NCBI GenBank assembly: GCA_964035545.1
Contig: OZ037765.1
Coordinates: forward strand, 33,822,504-33,886,503
DNA from: Bugula neritina
Taxonomy: Eukaryota; Bryozoa; Gymnolaemata; Cheilostomatida; Bugulidae
Direction: 5' to 3'
Length of the DNA: 64,000 nt
Position 1 is the first letter of the stretch. Each line of letters opens with the position of its first letter. The position numbers and the translations under genes were made by a program. This document shows positions 1-12,607 of this stretch, in pieces. The notes beneath the pieces are model-generated. The model did no database searches. It had not been told where the DNA came from and saw only the letters and a list, made by a program, of their open reading frames with translations.

Positions 1-179
1 GTAGAAGTCATCAGCATCTAGGTGAGTGAATCTATCAAAGTGAATATTTGGAGACGCATGTTGACCTGCAGGAGACTCAATCCCAGCTGTTGCTGAAGAT
101 GAGGGTAACGGGTCGGTAGTTGGTGGTGAGATGGTGGCTGAACTTTGTGACTGTACAGCATTCCCAGGATCCACAGCAG
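1..179 (-). CDS. Gene 1 caspase linker exon (partial)
   Basis: The acceptor follows a TTTTAG just right of 179, and the exon enters in phase 1, matching the phase-1 exit of exon 484-706. It encodes a Ser/Thr/Pro-rich linker that ends with HLDADDFY at the window edge. This aligns in position with the YDDLLVVKS segment of gene 2, the expected start of the caspase p10 subunit. The Asp-rich stretch would be a natural self-cleavage region, which is inference. The exon continues outside the window. Confidence 0.65.
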
Positions 180-3100
180 CTAAAATTCAAAGGAGCAAAT
201 TTTTGCCAGATTTCCCTGTTACACTATTTACAAGGAGTTCCTGGACATATACCGATTTAGAGAAAGAGCAGACATGTTTTTGTATAATTCCTAGTGGCTG
301 CTGCAAAGTGATGCAGGTAAGTATAAGTTGATATTCTCATTTAGTAGTCATATTGCATGTGGTAATAAGAATCAATGACTACAAAGGTTTCACCAATAGC
401 ATGATATAAAACTGTTATTGTCAAGGCTAACTATGGATGGGATATATACATTGTGATAAAACTGTCAAAGCTAAGTCACTCACTGCCAGAACAAGCCTGA
501 AGAATGATGAGTTTGGGTTTTCCTCTCATGGCAGGGAATTTACTAGCAGAGAGTAAATCTTTGACGACTGACAAGTTGACAGGTTTAAGGTATTTGTCAT
601 GGAAGATGTTTCCAGAAGTTCCGTGTGACATGATGACTAGAATGAACATGTCCAGATGCTGGTGGTCTCTGTGGGTGGTCTCTTTCCTCACTTCTGATAA
701 TATTTCCTGTATAAATTATCTCAGGAATATTTTTATCAATCATTGATTTATGTTGCCTATTTTACACATGTCTTCCTTTGAAATGTGAAAAGAGTTATGA
801 TTTTAGGTTGACCTATATCAACGAATATATATAGTTAGTTCATATACAAAAATAATGAAATACTCACTTCTCTGGTCAAATCAAACCACGGCCTCTCTCC
901 TCCGGCAATAACAAACCCCATATCTTTGAACAAGGTACTAATGTTCTCGTAGTCAATACCAGAACCATGTCGGGTCATCCCAGTTATTTCACCTCCACTA
1001 TCTCGATAGAATCGTCCGTTGTTTATGATCATGGCGCGTCCTCTAACAGGGTCACTCATTTTGTACACCTGTAATCACAAATTTATTGCCATCTTTTAAG
1101 TATCACACAAAACTTTTTCAATAATGTTTAATAGCAATTCTTATGGAAGGATAACTAAATATGAATGACTATGTAAGTAATAAAAATAGTTAACAATAGT
1201 AGAAGTGTCTCACCTTTCTCTGCTCATTGAAAAGCTGCGTAATTTCCTTATTAGTTGTGGGCTTCAGTTTCATACCATTCATGTGAGCAATCAGAGGTTG
1301 AAGGTCACTTTGAGTAAAGTCAGCATATCCTTCCTCTTCCACATCAGAACATTCACTGATGTCATCATCTTCACATGAGGTTGAGACAGGCTGAGCAAAG
1401 CGCATCTTTTTTGCTGGTACTTCTAGTTCTAGAAAACAATACTCTCTGATGATAACATCTTGGAAGTAAAATGGTTCTGTAAATCGTGTAAGTGTTTGAA
1501 ACACAAAATAATTTTCGATGATATATTATCTCAGTATTGAATAATTAAATAATATCCTGTGACAGCTTATGCCAACTAAAACCATATATTATTGAGCTAG
1601 CACAGATTTATTGAATTGATCAGAACAGAAATTATGCAACTCCAGGGGGAACACTATTTAGGACTTATAGCAGTTAAAAATCTACTTGTGTTTATTGTAT
1701 AGTAATTGATGAGAAACCTTCAATGAGTGTGATATTGTTATCACAGTTCTCAAGTAAGGTAAAACTTGTTGGTTTATTACATTGCATTATGAATTAATAC
1801 GTGATTTACACAGCTAAAATATTTATAATGATTATATTGGAATAAAATATATTATACATATATATTACAGTTAATAAATAAGGATTACACTGTCTTCTAA
1901 TTATTATAATTTACATACCAGGAACACAGGATGCAATAAAAATCTCACCAGTTTTCAAAAGTTCAGCAACAAACTTCTTCAAATTTTCAGCTTCTTCCTT
2001 AGCCAATGACTCACCTATTGACACCAGATTAAATCAATGTGTATGAGACATTTAGAGAGGAGTAGATTATTGGAAAAACATTATAATAAACTCAGACGGA
2101 AACATAGACTCACATGGGTAGAGTAGAGCACTTGGGATCTCCTCACCATCACACAGAGTTGTTGAAGATCCACTACACAGTCTGGGACTTGGTCTGGGAT
2201 GTTTCAAGGTACGAAGACACCACGGAGGATTCAGCACTTTCTTAGGGCAAGGAAGTCCTAGCAGAAGGCAGTGAGCACAGTAGCATGTAGTGACTGGTCT
2301 AGTTGCTGTCCAAGTTTCTAGAATATGTTTAAGGATGTTGTTGTTGGTGGTGACGAGTCTCTCCCACATTCTGCTAATGTTGGCAGCATTAGATGACACG
2401 TAGAGTAACACCTTTCTAGATTTGTAGTCGTGTACCAGCTGTGTGTAGATTCCATCTTGATAGACATTGGCTCCGTTTTTCTTCACTTTCATCACAGCAA
2501 ACTCATCCGGAAACAGCTCTAGCAAGCCAACCGTCATTTGCTGGTAGACGTAGTGTGGCAGAGCGAGGCCATTGAACTGTGTTTCAACTTGAAGGAGCAG
2601 GTTTTGTGAGTGAGAGTAGGAAGTGCTGTAAGAACTTTTGGCAAACTGTGGGACAACAAAACATGGCTTTCCAGAGTTGACATGTACAGGACCATACAAC
2701 AACCGGAATGTCTGGAGCAAGCAGATAGCAACTTCAACATTCTCAGAACTGTGAAATATTGTTTTATTTTGAATCAAATAGACAAGAAGAGATTGCATCA
2801 TCAAGCCAGTGTCTGTGAAATGAGTAACAGATTCCTCAATGTCCTGCTTCTGAACAGGCATCCCATCCTCTGAATAGCACGGCCTAAACTTGTCATTTCT
2901 ACTCTGCCATACGTTAGGATCATGATGATACAAGACACAGAGAAGTTTGGTAACTTCTGAAATCTTGTGGAATATGTATGGCCGGAGAGAGCTGATCTCT
3001 TTATACCACAAGACTTTGCCGCAGTCATGCATGTATGTGAGGATTATGTCCAGCTGACGTGACTCAATTTGTTGAAGTTCGGTTCGCACGTATTTCAGTA

Positions 3101-6100
3101 TCTCATCAAAGGTACTGTACACAGAGGGGATAGATAGCACCTTTTCATTCACTTCTTCCCAAACCAAAGGTAAAGATTTCACAAAATGTTGACTGCTTTG
3201 AAGAAGGGACTCCTTGATCAGGTCAAACACTTCATACTTATCATCTTTCCCCACCTCATAAATGTCCTCACCAAGAAAGACTCTTCCAGTTGACTCACTG
3301 AAATGTTTGATTTGAGCAAAATCTCCACCCAATGCTTTCTCTTCCCTAATCATCTCCTCACACAGCTGATTGGAAGTTTCTAGAAAGTTCTTTTGGAGTT
3401 TCTGAAATTCCGCATTTTGAAACTTATCTTTATGTGTGAAGATAAGTTTTAGAGCACCCAGAGTTGGGTTAGCCAGATAGAGGTGAGACATGTAATCAAA
3501 GGCTAATCTTCTAACAGCTTCTCTGTGTGTTGATTTACTTGAAATCTCATCATACTGTTCCATGTTGACTACTATGACTGGAATGCAGTTCTGTCTCAGT
3601 GTCAGTTGATAAGTAATATGGTAGACCTCCTGGCCTCCCATATCAATGACACAGAGTACTGTACCATCCACCTCCACTTCTTCAACATTAAACACCTTTG
3701 TTGTCTCATCTCTCACAGCATCTGGCCCTCTGTTGGTCAGAACTCTCTTTCTGTCAGCATTCTGTAATGTTCTGATTAGACTGGTTTTTCCAGCCATCGT
3801 ATTACCCAGCACAGCTATAGTAGCAAATGGTAGACTTCTACCAGCACCTTTAGCCAAATCTGTGTAGTATTGTCTCACAGCACCTACTCCTCTCTCACAT
3901 ACTTCTGGTGGAGGAGATGTGAGAGCATTACAATAATCTACATTCAGTGTACGAAGTCGAGTTAGCTGTAGTATCTCAGGATCTAAGGATGTCATGGAGG
4001 AATTGAAGGATATATCCAGTTCCTGCAGTCTACTCAGTGTGTACACAGGAGATGGTAAACTGGTGAACTTATTTGATGATATGCCCAGTTTCTCTAACTT
4101 CTGTAGACTCTGCATGCTGTTAAATAACATACATAATAGGATATATAATAAGGAATATGACACATATAACATACACACTGTAGAAGAGAGTGCACATAGA
4201 TAATCAAATGATATAGTATTATACATGCTTTTCTTATTTGACATCAGCTTTTCTGACAAATACTTCAGTGCATGCAGGAAGTACTTCAAGTTACTTGGTT
4301 GACTGTCAGGTCAAGGTGGACAATTACTGCTAATTCCTTCTATTTAAACATTTTTCTATATTATCTAAAAGATTTTCATCTCATGGAGAAAAAACTATTG
4401 AAGACAGCTTTCACAGCCTAGTTGGCAACCTCAGAAATCATTACTAGGTTCCATGCAATTATTTTTGAACAGAACTTATAGCAGCTAGTATAATTGGATA
4501 TCAATTTCTGCAGATGTATACTTTATGCAGTAATTAGCTCATTTTCCTTGTTGAGGGATAATTCTTAATGGGGTGAACTTGCTAATAGGTCCATCATATT
4601 AATAGATAACAAAAGCCTAACCCCTTGTTCACACATTGCCGCATCGTAAACCGTAACAGCACAAACAAAATGGCGCCACTGTTACATTTTGTCAACGGGT
4701 GTTCACACATTGACGCAAAGTACAACGCTTGACGCTGAATTGTGACCAATCATAATGAGGTTAATTTTTGTCTGCAGTGACTTGGATATTATTTACAAAT
4801 TATTCGAAACATTCTTATCAAAAGATGTTATATAAATGATATTGACTAGATAAAAGGAAGTACACATGAAAAGAATCTCTCTTTTAAACATATTTGTTTT
4901 TAAAATAATTGTGCAAACTAATTCAAATAACGAATATTTAAGCTGTCCAAATCATTTCTAAGTGTTTGGTTTACGTGATTTTGTGATTAGAGAAAGCTAT
5001 ATTTTTAAGCTGATTTTAATTCAAACAAGCCGGATAAAAATTTTTTAATCTTTTAAAACTTTTGAATTAGTTGAATTAAATCAAAAATAAGCTATTAAAA
5101 TAAACTAGCGAAAACGTCCTTTAAATTTTAGTACCGTATCAACTCTACCCAATGGGAGCCCGCTGTGATTTTTCGAATAGAGCACTGCTTGATCAACGCA
5201 GCAGCGTATACTAGGGTACAATTCAGCCCGGATGTTAACAAAGATGGCGGATATTTGCTGTTACGGCGTACGGTGCGGCAATGTGTGAACAGGGGGTTAC
5301 TCCCCTGATGACACATTGTAATACAGTGGCCTATTGAATTGAATAGATAACAGGAGCCTTAAAGTGATGATGTAACTAAGGGTAGTGTGTGTGACATTTG
5401 CATGAACTGTTCTGGTAAATATCACACATAATAGAAAGTTGAATAAATATTTAAAAAGATGGCAGGAAACAAAATATCAGTATATCTATTCCGCTACAGG
5501 ACTTCATATAAAATATATAGTATATTGTCATCTGGCGAAAGTTATATGACTTCACTGTATCTTCTGTGATCATAATATAACATGCATGTCTTAGCAATCA
5601 CTGCCTTTTATCTTAACTGTGCATACTGTAGATAGTCAATGTATATCTATGCTAGCCTGCAGCTGACACAATCCAGCTATACATACTAACATAAGTTAGC
5701 TGAATGTACCACCTAAATAATAGCAGCACGTGGTACATGCAAGACAGCTCAGTCAATCAACACTCAACAACAACCAGTAGAGTTGAGTCACCACACAATA
5801 CAAAGTTACACCTTCTACTGATAGCTGGTCTAAGATCAGATAGCTGTGAGATAATAGACTTATATCCTTAGAGTAAACAGGTATTAGTACTGTACACACA
5901 GTAAGCTACAAACTCTGTAGCTGTCAACCAATAGAAATATCATCTCCTTAACCAATGAAAATGCAAAAAACAACTGAACAAACTGAACTGAGCAGCCTGC
6001 TGTTATAATCTAGTAAATCGACACTAAATACTAGCTAGTAGTATGAATAGTCACTAAATACTAGCTAACAGTATGAATAGTCACTAAATACTAGCTAGCA

Positions 6101-9100
6101 GTATGAATAGTCACTAAATACTAGCTAGCAGTATGAATAGTCACTAAATACTAGCTAGCAGTATGAATAGTCACTAAATACTAGCTAGCAGTATGAATAG
6201 TCACTAAATACTAGCTAGCAGTATGAATAGTCACTAAATACTAGCTAGCAGTATGAATAGTCACTAAATACTAGCTAGCAGTATGAATAGTCACTAAATA
6301 CTAGCTAGCAGTATGAATAGGTGGGAGTACTCTGTGTAGTGTGTATTCCTCTCACTTGCTTACCATGAGATATTATATTTATTACAGTATTATTCTACAC
6401 TATTATATAATACACACCTGTTTGGTAAAGTTGGCAGTTTACAGTCATTCATGTTCAACACTCTCAATGATTGTAAGGATGTGAATATATTGTCAAGTAG
6501 ACCTTTAGATAGCTTATTCTCTGATATATCCAATACCTCAAGATTCTCCAGTGAAGGTATGCTGTAACATAACATACAGGTATAAATACATTCTGTGAAG
6601 TTATAGAGTACAACTTACACGAGGATTAGTGTTATACGATTGTGTGCCAGTGTGGCTAGAGGAAAGAGAAGACAACACTATTGATAATAGTGAAGACTAT
6701 TTATATATTAGTACTCAATTTTACAGGTCAATACTTTATACCAGCTAAACATGGGATAATCATAGACTGAGTGAGCATTGATTAAGTTGGAAGTGATAAG
6801 TGAAGGTGTTGAATAAGTTGCAACTTCAACAGACTATCCCCAACTTGAGTGTTAACTGTAGAATCCTTTGCTATGTATGCAGACAGTTGCTGAGTTACTG
6901 ATGAGATATTATATATATTACAGTATTATTCTACACTATAATATAATACACACCTGTTTGGCAGAGTTGACAGTTTACAGCGTCTCATGTTCAACTCTCT
7001 CAATGATAGTAAGGATGTGAATATATTGTCAGGTAGATCTTCAGATAGGATATTCCCTGACATATTCAATACCTCAAGATTCTTCAGTGAAGATATGCTG
7101 TAACATAACATACAGGTATAGAAACACTCTGTAGCTCATACATACAAAGTGTGATAACAGAGTTTTAGAATATTATTATGACTCTGTATTTCTACCATCT
7201 AACCTCTAGACAACCTTGGGCATAGCAGTTGTATTATGAGTAACTATGAGGGGATAACTACTATGATGAAGAAGTAGAAAGCTCACGTTATATATAACCT
7301 AGGAACTAGTAAATCATAGACTGAGAATAAACGTAGTCAGGTAGCAGTGACTGAAAGAGTAATTAGTAAAAGTTTGAATGAGTTTTGTTTGAGCTGCAGA
7401 GTTCCTATGGCAGAGGCGGACAGAGGGCTCCATAGGGCCACTTGTGACCCTTTGCCCATTTTTCAGTGGCCCTTTTAATGCTTAAGATAAGTAAAAACTG
7501 CCATTGTTATTTTGATTAGCAGAGCAGATGTTTGGTGACAAATTACTTTATTATAATAAAGTTTATTATGTGTACAATCATGTGGCCCTTCATTTTGGCT
7601 GACCTCTGAACTTGGCCCTCGAGCAAAATAAGTTGCCCACTGCTTATGATAGGACAGTAGTATGAGAGACAGTTTAGGTTAGATTAGAGAAAAGATAACT
7701 CTAATAAACATAGAAAGTAGTTTACTATATTATATCCTAAATAGAGGGGTTTCAAACATCCCTCTAGAGGAATTTGTATTTTAAAGTTGTCTCCCCCTAA
7801 AGGTATTGGGGGCAGTCTTCATAATATATAGAAGGCCCATAAAATAAGTAGAAATGTAAGGTTTGAGTGAAGACTACTACTAGTATAAGCTTCATTTTTT
7901 CTGAGATTAATATTTTGGCATAAGTACACATATGAGCAGTTTCAAAAAATTTTTAAAATTTTTTGTTAATGATAAATGGCACAAAAACAAAACTTCAAAT
8001 CATATTTGTGGTTTTGGTTATTGAGCAAATCTGAAGCTGGCAGCTGTCGCATTATTATTTGCTTTGTTGACTGTAACCAGTCTGTTTAGAGCTGCTAACC
8101 TTTCAACTCTTAGAACAATAATAACACGCTCGTACACTATATAGCTGCACTAGTGGGCTCTGTCTTACTGAACTCCAAATGCTCCAAATTATGGGTTGGA
8201 ACACATGCCTGTACGTTTATGAAGGCACTGGCTCATTTGTATTAACATGTTCACGTATACTTACACACCTATACTATGAAAATAACTAAGCCACCCTACT
8301 ATCTAATATTTCTATATATCAAAAAAATTATTATAAATATAAAGATATGTATTAAAATAGATAGATTAAATTTGTAATTTCAAACAACATCTTATCTAAA
8401 AATGCTAAACACTGTATAACTATATATATGTTTTAAAAGCATTTGTTTTCATGGCATGCCTGCAAGTCAATGAAAATATTTAGAGAACAGTAAAAAGAAG
8501 CATATAAATTTCCGAATAGTTTCTTTTTTTCTGAGATAAATATTTTGGAAATGTCCCACAATCCAACGTTTAAATTGAGTCTGTAAAAGAAATTTCACAG
8601 TGTATTTTCAATAAATAATTATTCTTGCAAGCTGTTAGTATACCAACATTACTAATACAGAAATGTTTTTGGAGCTGCAGAGTCCCTATATGGCAGGGGT
8701 GGGCAACTGGGCCCCCTAGGGCCACTTGTGGCCCTTTGCCAATTTTTCAGTGACCCTTTTAATGCTTAAGAGAAGCAACAACTGTCATTTTTATTCTGAT
8801 TAGCAGAGCATAGGTTTGGTGACAAATTACTTTATTATAATAAAGTTTATTATGTGTACAATCTTGTGGCCCTTTTTCTGGCTGACTTCTGATTTTGGCC
8901 CTTGTGCAAAAAGAGTTGCCCACTCCTGCCCAATGACATGACTGTAGTATGAGAGACAGTGCAGGTTAGATTATAGGAAATATAACTCTAATAAACATAG
9001 AAAGTAGTTTAATATATTATATCCTAAATACTAGCAAACTGTAGCCTGAGCACTGAATGAGTTGAAAGGCCAGTTAGCTCGTGTTTTAATGTCATTTTGA

Positions 9101-10670
9101 ATATTCTTGACTCTAGAGCAATAGCGGACAATGATCTTCAACCTGAGTGTAAAAATGTAGCGAGTACATTATAATACAACAACTACTTATTGGTAAAACT
9201 CTGAATAAGTTCAAGTCTCAACAGACCATCCTCACTTGAGTGTTAACTGTAGAAACCTTTGCTATGTATGCAGACAGTTGCTGATGAGATATTATATATA
9301 TATTACAGTATCATTCTACACTATAATATAATACACACCTGTTTGGTAGAGTTTGGAGTCTACAGTACCCCATCTTCAACTCTCTCAATGACAGTAAGGA
9401 TGTGAATATATTCTCAGGTAGACCTTCAGATAGGTTATTATGTGGTATATCCAATACCTCAAGATTCTTCAGTGAAGATATGCTGTAACCGCTGTAACAT
9501 AACACACAGGTATAGAAACACTCTGTAGCTCATACATACAAAGTATGAAAGCAGAGTTTTAAAATATTTTTATAACTCTGTATTTCTACCATCTAACCTA
9601 TAGACAACCTGCTGTTATAATATAATAGTCACTAAATACTAGCTAACAGTATGAATAGTCACTATATATTAGCTAGCAGTATGAATAGTCACTAAATACT
9701 AGTTAGCAGTATGAATAGTCACTAAATACTAGCTAGTAGTATGAATAGTCACTAAATACTAGCTAGTAGTATGAATAGTCACTAAATACTAGCTAGCAGT
9801 ATGAATAGTTATTAAATACTAACTAGCAGTATGAATAGTCACTAAATACTAGCTAGCAGTATGAATAGTTACTAAATACTAGCTAACAGTATGAATAGTC
9901 ACTAAATACTAGTTAGCAGTATGAATAGTCACTAAATACTAGCTAGTAGTATGAATAGTCACTAAATACTAGCTAGTAGTATGAATAGTCACTAAATACT
10001 AGCTAGCAGTATGAATAGTTATTAAATACTAACTAGCAGTATGAATAGTCACTAAATACTAGCTAGCAGTATGAATAGTTACTAAATACTAGCTAGCAGT
10101 ATGAATAGTCACTAAATACTAGCTAGTAGTATGAATAGTCACTAAATACTAGCTAGTAGTATGAATAGTCACTAAATACTAGCTAGTAGTATGAATAGTC
10201 ACTAAATACTAGCTAGCAGTATGAATAGTTATTAAATACTAACTAGCAGTATGAATAGTCACTAAATACTAGCTAGCAGTATGAATAGTTACTAAATACT
10301 AGCTAGCAGTATGAATAGTCACTAAATACTAGCTAGCAGTATGAATATAGTCACTAAATACTAGCTAGCAGTATGAACAGTCACTAAATACTAGCCGGTA
10401 GCATGAATAGGTGAGAGCACTCTGTGTAGTACATATTCCTCTCACTTGTTTATAATATTTTATTGGCAGCATATTTACATATTATATTTATTACAGTATC
10501 ATTCTATACTATAATATAATACACACCTGTTTGGTAGAGTTGACAGTTTACAGTTCCACATGTACAACTCTCTCAATGATAGTAAGGATGTGAATATATT
10601 GTCAGGTAGACCTTCAGATAGGATATTCCCTGATATACTCAATACCTCAAGATTCTTCAGTGAAGATATG
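1..10670 (-). CDS. Gene 1: LRR-Roc-COR-caspase fusion, partial at both ends
   Basis: Spliced minus-strand gene. In transcript order the exons I can place are LRR exons 10527-10670, 9339-9482, 6954-7097 and 6418-6561; the Roc-COR exon 2114-4116; linkers 1919-2014 and 1214-1428; caspase p20 exons 868-1068 and 484-706; and the start of the p20/p10 linker exon, <1-179. All borders are GT/AG and phases agree from exon to exon. The likely role is an intracellular receptor in which LRRs sense a ligand, the Roc GTPase switches state, and the fused caspase is the output; that role is inferred from the domains. The p10 subunit lies beyond the left edge. No exon like the N-terminal ones of gene 2 exists between 10670 and the end of gene 2 at 27409, so the 5' end seems lost or replaced. 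It is more diverged from genes 2 and 3 than they are from each other. Confidence 0.78.
484..706 (-). CDS. Gene 1 caspase p20 catalytic exon (His and Cys)
   Basis: A 223-bp exon, the same length as the matching exons of genes 2 and 3. The acceptor is ATACAG at 707-712 (minus strand) and the donor is GTGAGT just left of 484. It carries both catalytic residues of a caspase: the His in MSHGTSG and the Cys in QACSG. Canonical caspases have SHG and QACRG, so the dyad is intact and close to consensus. The exon enters in phase 0 and leaves in phase 1. Confidence 0.85.
868..1068 (-). CDS. Gene 1 caspase p20 N-terminal exon
   Basis: A 201-bp exon, phase 0 to phase 0, with a strong GTGAGT donor at its 3' end. 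It encodes the first strand of the caspase fold (GRAMIINNGRF, the family's RG.ALIINN.F signature) and a run ending in FDLTRE. The Arg of the RG motif is the expected substrate-pocket residue of caspases. The matching exons of genes 2 and 3 are 171 bp, so gene 1 carries a 10-residue longer loop. Confidence 0.82.
1214..1428 (-). CDS. Gene 1 acidic linker exon
   Basis: A 215-bp exon, phase 1 in and phase 0 out, with donor GTGAGA. The encoded peptide has an acidic stretch (CEDDDISECSDVEEE) followed by KPTTNKEITQLFNEQRK, which matches in position and style the DLSDLSDEDEN...SNSKIKQLFSN peptide of genes 2 and 3. It joins the Roc-COR half to the caspase half. The acidic run may hold caspase cleavage sites; that is inference. 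Confidence 0.75.
1919..2014 (-). CDS. Gene 1 helical linker exon
   Basis: A 96-bp exon entering in phase 1 (it completes the codon begun by the T that ends the Roc-COR exon) and leaving in phase 1. It encodes a short charged, helix-prone peptide (SLAKEEAENLKKFVAELL). Genes 2 and 3 have a 93-bp equivalent. No domain is recognised; the conserved position and phase are the evidence. Confidence 0.7.
2114..4116 (-). CDS. Gene 1 LRR-Roc-COR exon
   Basis: One 2003-bp exon, entered in phase 2 after TTTAACAG and left in phase 1 at a GTGAGT donor. Numbering from the first full codon, residues 1-70 hold the last LRRs (SLPSPVYTLSRLQELDIS). Residues 98-235 are a Roc (Ras-of-complex) GTPase with P-loop GNTMAGKT (104-111), G3 DMGGQE (158-163) and G4-like THKD (227-230). 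A COR domain follows (LPLVWEEVNEKVL near 315, then LTYMHDCGKVLWY). Near the end is a Cys-rich patch (TCYCAHC). Roc-COR modules are GTP-regulated dimerisation devices in ROCO proteins such as LRRK2, MFHAS1 and DAPK1. The reading frame stays open far upstream of the exon, but the true 5' border is the splice site. Confidence 0.9.
4618..5299. mobile_element. MITE with ~40-bp terminal inverted repeats
   Basis: The left end reads TAACCCCTTGTTCACACATT and the right end is its reverse complement with one extra base (GTGTGAACAGGGGGTTA). Similarity continues inward through a GCCGCA...CCGTAAC motif. It lies in the gene 1 intron between the Roc-COR exon and the innermost LRR exon and has no coding capacity. 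No convincing target duplication is visible (TAA against TTA), so the superfamily is uncertain, although PIF/Harbinger-like is possible. Confidence 0.7.
6020..6320. repeat. 30-bp minisatellite array A
   Basis: About ten units of AGTCACTAAATACTAGCTAG + CAGTATGAAT (30 bp), very homogeneous, ending in a GGTGGGAGTACTC flank seen after most arrays. It lies in the intron of gene 1, right after LRR exon 6418 in transcript direction. Confidence 0.95.
6418..6561 (-). CDS. Gene 1 LRR exon (innermost)
   Basis: A 144-bp phase 2-2 exon encoding two 24-residue LRRs, starting SIPSLENLEVLDISENKLS and ending NMNDCKLPTLPN. It is the most divergent of the nine LRR exons (P, E, K and Q substitutions against the SISSLKN...LSEG consensus). 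The donor is GTGTGTA and the acceptor TACAG, as in all copies. A 30-bp minisatellite array lies about 100 bp downstream in the transcript. Confidence 0.8.
6954..7097 (-). CDS. Gene 1 LRR exon
   Basis: A 144-bp phase 2-2 exon with two LRRs. The variable β-strand positions read NMSGN in the first repeat and NMRRC in the second. Splice borders are identical to its paralogues. No minisatellite lies between this exon and the next one downstream (6418). Confidence 0.8.
7411..7643. mobile_element. hAT-like nonautonomous element, copy 1 (decayed ends)
   Basis: About 235 bp, homologous to 8694-8928 and 38223-38458. Ends are degenerate (CAGAGGCGGAC and TTGCCCACTGCT). It shares flanks with the other copies (GAGCTGCAGAG on the left), so it spread with the LRR cassette and not by independent transposition. 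Confidence 0.65.
8694..8928. mobile_element. hAT-like nonautonomous element, copy 2
   Basis: Terminal inverted repeats CAGGGGTGGGCAACT and AGTTGCCCACTCCTG, the classic CAGGGGTGGGCAA end of hAT elements. The interior is AT-rich and noncoding. It is in the intron between LRR exons 9339 and 6954 of gene 1. Confidence 0.75.
9339..9482 (-). CDS. Gene 1 LRR exon with duplicated acceptor
   Basis: A 144-bp phase 2-2 exon with variable positions DIPHN and KMGYC. Its 3' splice site is duplicated: two successive TACAG acceptors lie 9 bp apart. Use of the upstream one would add three residues in frame. The other LRR exons have a single acceptor. Confidence 0.8.
9627..10410. repeat. 30-bp minisatellite array B
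   Basis: About 26 units of the same 30-bp repeat as array A, with several variant units (TAGT for CAGT, TTACTAAATACT, AACTAGCAG). Variants recur in a fixed order over about 10 units, which indicates higher-order duplication. It sits between LRR exons 10527 and 9339. Confidence 0.95.
10527..10670 (-). CDS. Gene 1 LRR exon (outermost found)
   Basis: A 144-bp phase 2-2 exon with variable positions SISGN and YMWNC. The second repeat matches that of the gene 2 exon at 38871. It is the most 5' coding exon of gene 1 that I can find; upstream DNA runs into transposons. A 26-unit minisatellite array follows it in the intron. Confidence 0.8.
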
Positions 10671-12607
10671 CTGTAACATAACATACAGGTATAGAAACAC
10701 TCTGTAGCTCATACATACAAAGTGTGATAACATAGTTTTATAATAATAATTATTATGACTCTGTATTTCTGCTGTCTAACCTCAAGACAACCTTGGGCAT
10801 AGCATTTTATGTTGTGTTAGTTGCAGTTATTATATCTATGCTGTAGAGGCTACACTCAGTTGAGGGCTAAAAACTACATCTTATATATATATACAGTATA
10901 TGACATCATACAGTTGCCATACATCATATGATTCATGCAGTAATAACCAACAACTCTATTGCCTTATGTAAACATTCAAAACATTACATAGCAGTTGCAT
11001 AATGAGAAACAATGAGGGGATAACTACTATGATGAAGAATTAGAAAACTCACTTGTGCCATTACTACCTGTGCCATTTTTACTGCGGTGCGATTTTTACC
11101 AGACACCGTATGCACTTTATTAACATACTCATACAGTTTCATTTTCTTGCTGAATATCGCTATGGGGGTGTTAAAGACCACACCATTATTTAGTCATGTT
11201 ACAGAAAGAACTTGGACTACTATAAGGGTCATTCCGTGTCAAATCAACCAAATTTCAGAAAGTCCCACGCCTTTGCGTCTCAGATTTTGTTCATATTTAC
11301 ACCAAATGGACCTACACATGTCTTGAGTGCTATTCTCAAATATTTCTGGCCTGGCACAAAAACTTTTTGAGAAATGAATATTTCCACGAACAAAGGTTGG
11401 GAAAAATTTTGAGGAAAATTTGCGATTTTTACTTTTAGACCAATTTGTAAACGCCCATATCTCCATTATTTTTCTAGACTGAGCCTTAAAATTTGGTGTG
11501 TGATTTGATTACACCTATCAATTTGCACTAGTAGTAACACATACTGCAGAATACTTTGTGTGCATATATGCTATGCTATTGAATATTGGCAATTTTTTAT
11601 GAATTTTGAAAAATTTCGAATATTTGCCACATCACAAAAGGCATTAATTTTTATTTTACTTCCATAAATTTTTATTCATAAATAGCTGATTATGGTTACT
11701 TTATACTCTTTAATTTGTGTAATTTTGAAAATAATATTTTCCGAGATATAGACACCCAAAGTGAAGAAAATGTGAAAATTCGCCCAACTTCACAAGGATG
11801 TAACCCGATGTTTGAATACAGTAAAATCTTTCAAACAAGTATTTTCTGTAACGTCATTTAGTGTATTTTGTAGATTCATAAATTTGGACGTCCTTATATT
11901 GTCCAAACTTGAAGCAAATCGCACGGAAAAATGGTATGCGTACGAAAATCGGCAAAATGCAATTTTTCAATGTAATATGTTGGGATCATACATTTTTATT
12001 ATTCATATTGTTCAAAATATCAAGTAGATACATATATGTTTCCTATATATGTCAAATCTACTGAAGATTACGATAAAATCTGATTTGTGTGTAATATCGT
12101 AAGAAAATTCTGCCGATCGGCATTATATGATATTCTCATTAGGTTTCAGAAAGCAATTGTTATCTGTGAGTGAATGGTATGAAACAGCTGAAATCTTGCT
12201 GTAATCAAGTACATTAAGTAGCTGAGGCAAGAGTAGCTTCAAAAAACATACCAAAATATAAAACCATGGCCCTGAACACAATAGATCTAATTTATTGCGG
12301 CTTTTGAAACAGATGTGCCTAAATATAGCAGATTGGTCCGCATCCTAATCAAGTTAGTAATTTGCCCAGGCTAAGAATAATTCATCATCCTGAAAAAAAT
12401 CTACAACTTTTTTTTTAAATGTGGAGAGAATGGTCTTCCAACTTTACCATCTGGTTCAAACAGAATTCCCTTTGCAGTTTTCTGGCTTGCTGGGCCAGGT
12501 AATTGTTTGCTCCAGATTCTATGGCTGTTCTATCGGTGGTCCAGCTTTTCGTGCTAATGTCAATAACTGGACCCTCTCTAGTCACAAGAAAACTTTCGCA
12601 TCCTTAT

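Noticed and set aside
9627-10410. 30-bp regularly repeated units resembling a CRISPR array
   Set aside because: Units are head-to-tail with no unique spacers, and the setting is an intron of an animal gene.
11812-12027. Identical 71-codon frames at 11812 (plus) and 14091 (minus)
   Set aside because: They are the same sequence in the two arms of the palindromic element, AT-rich and without protein signature.
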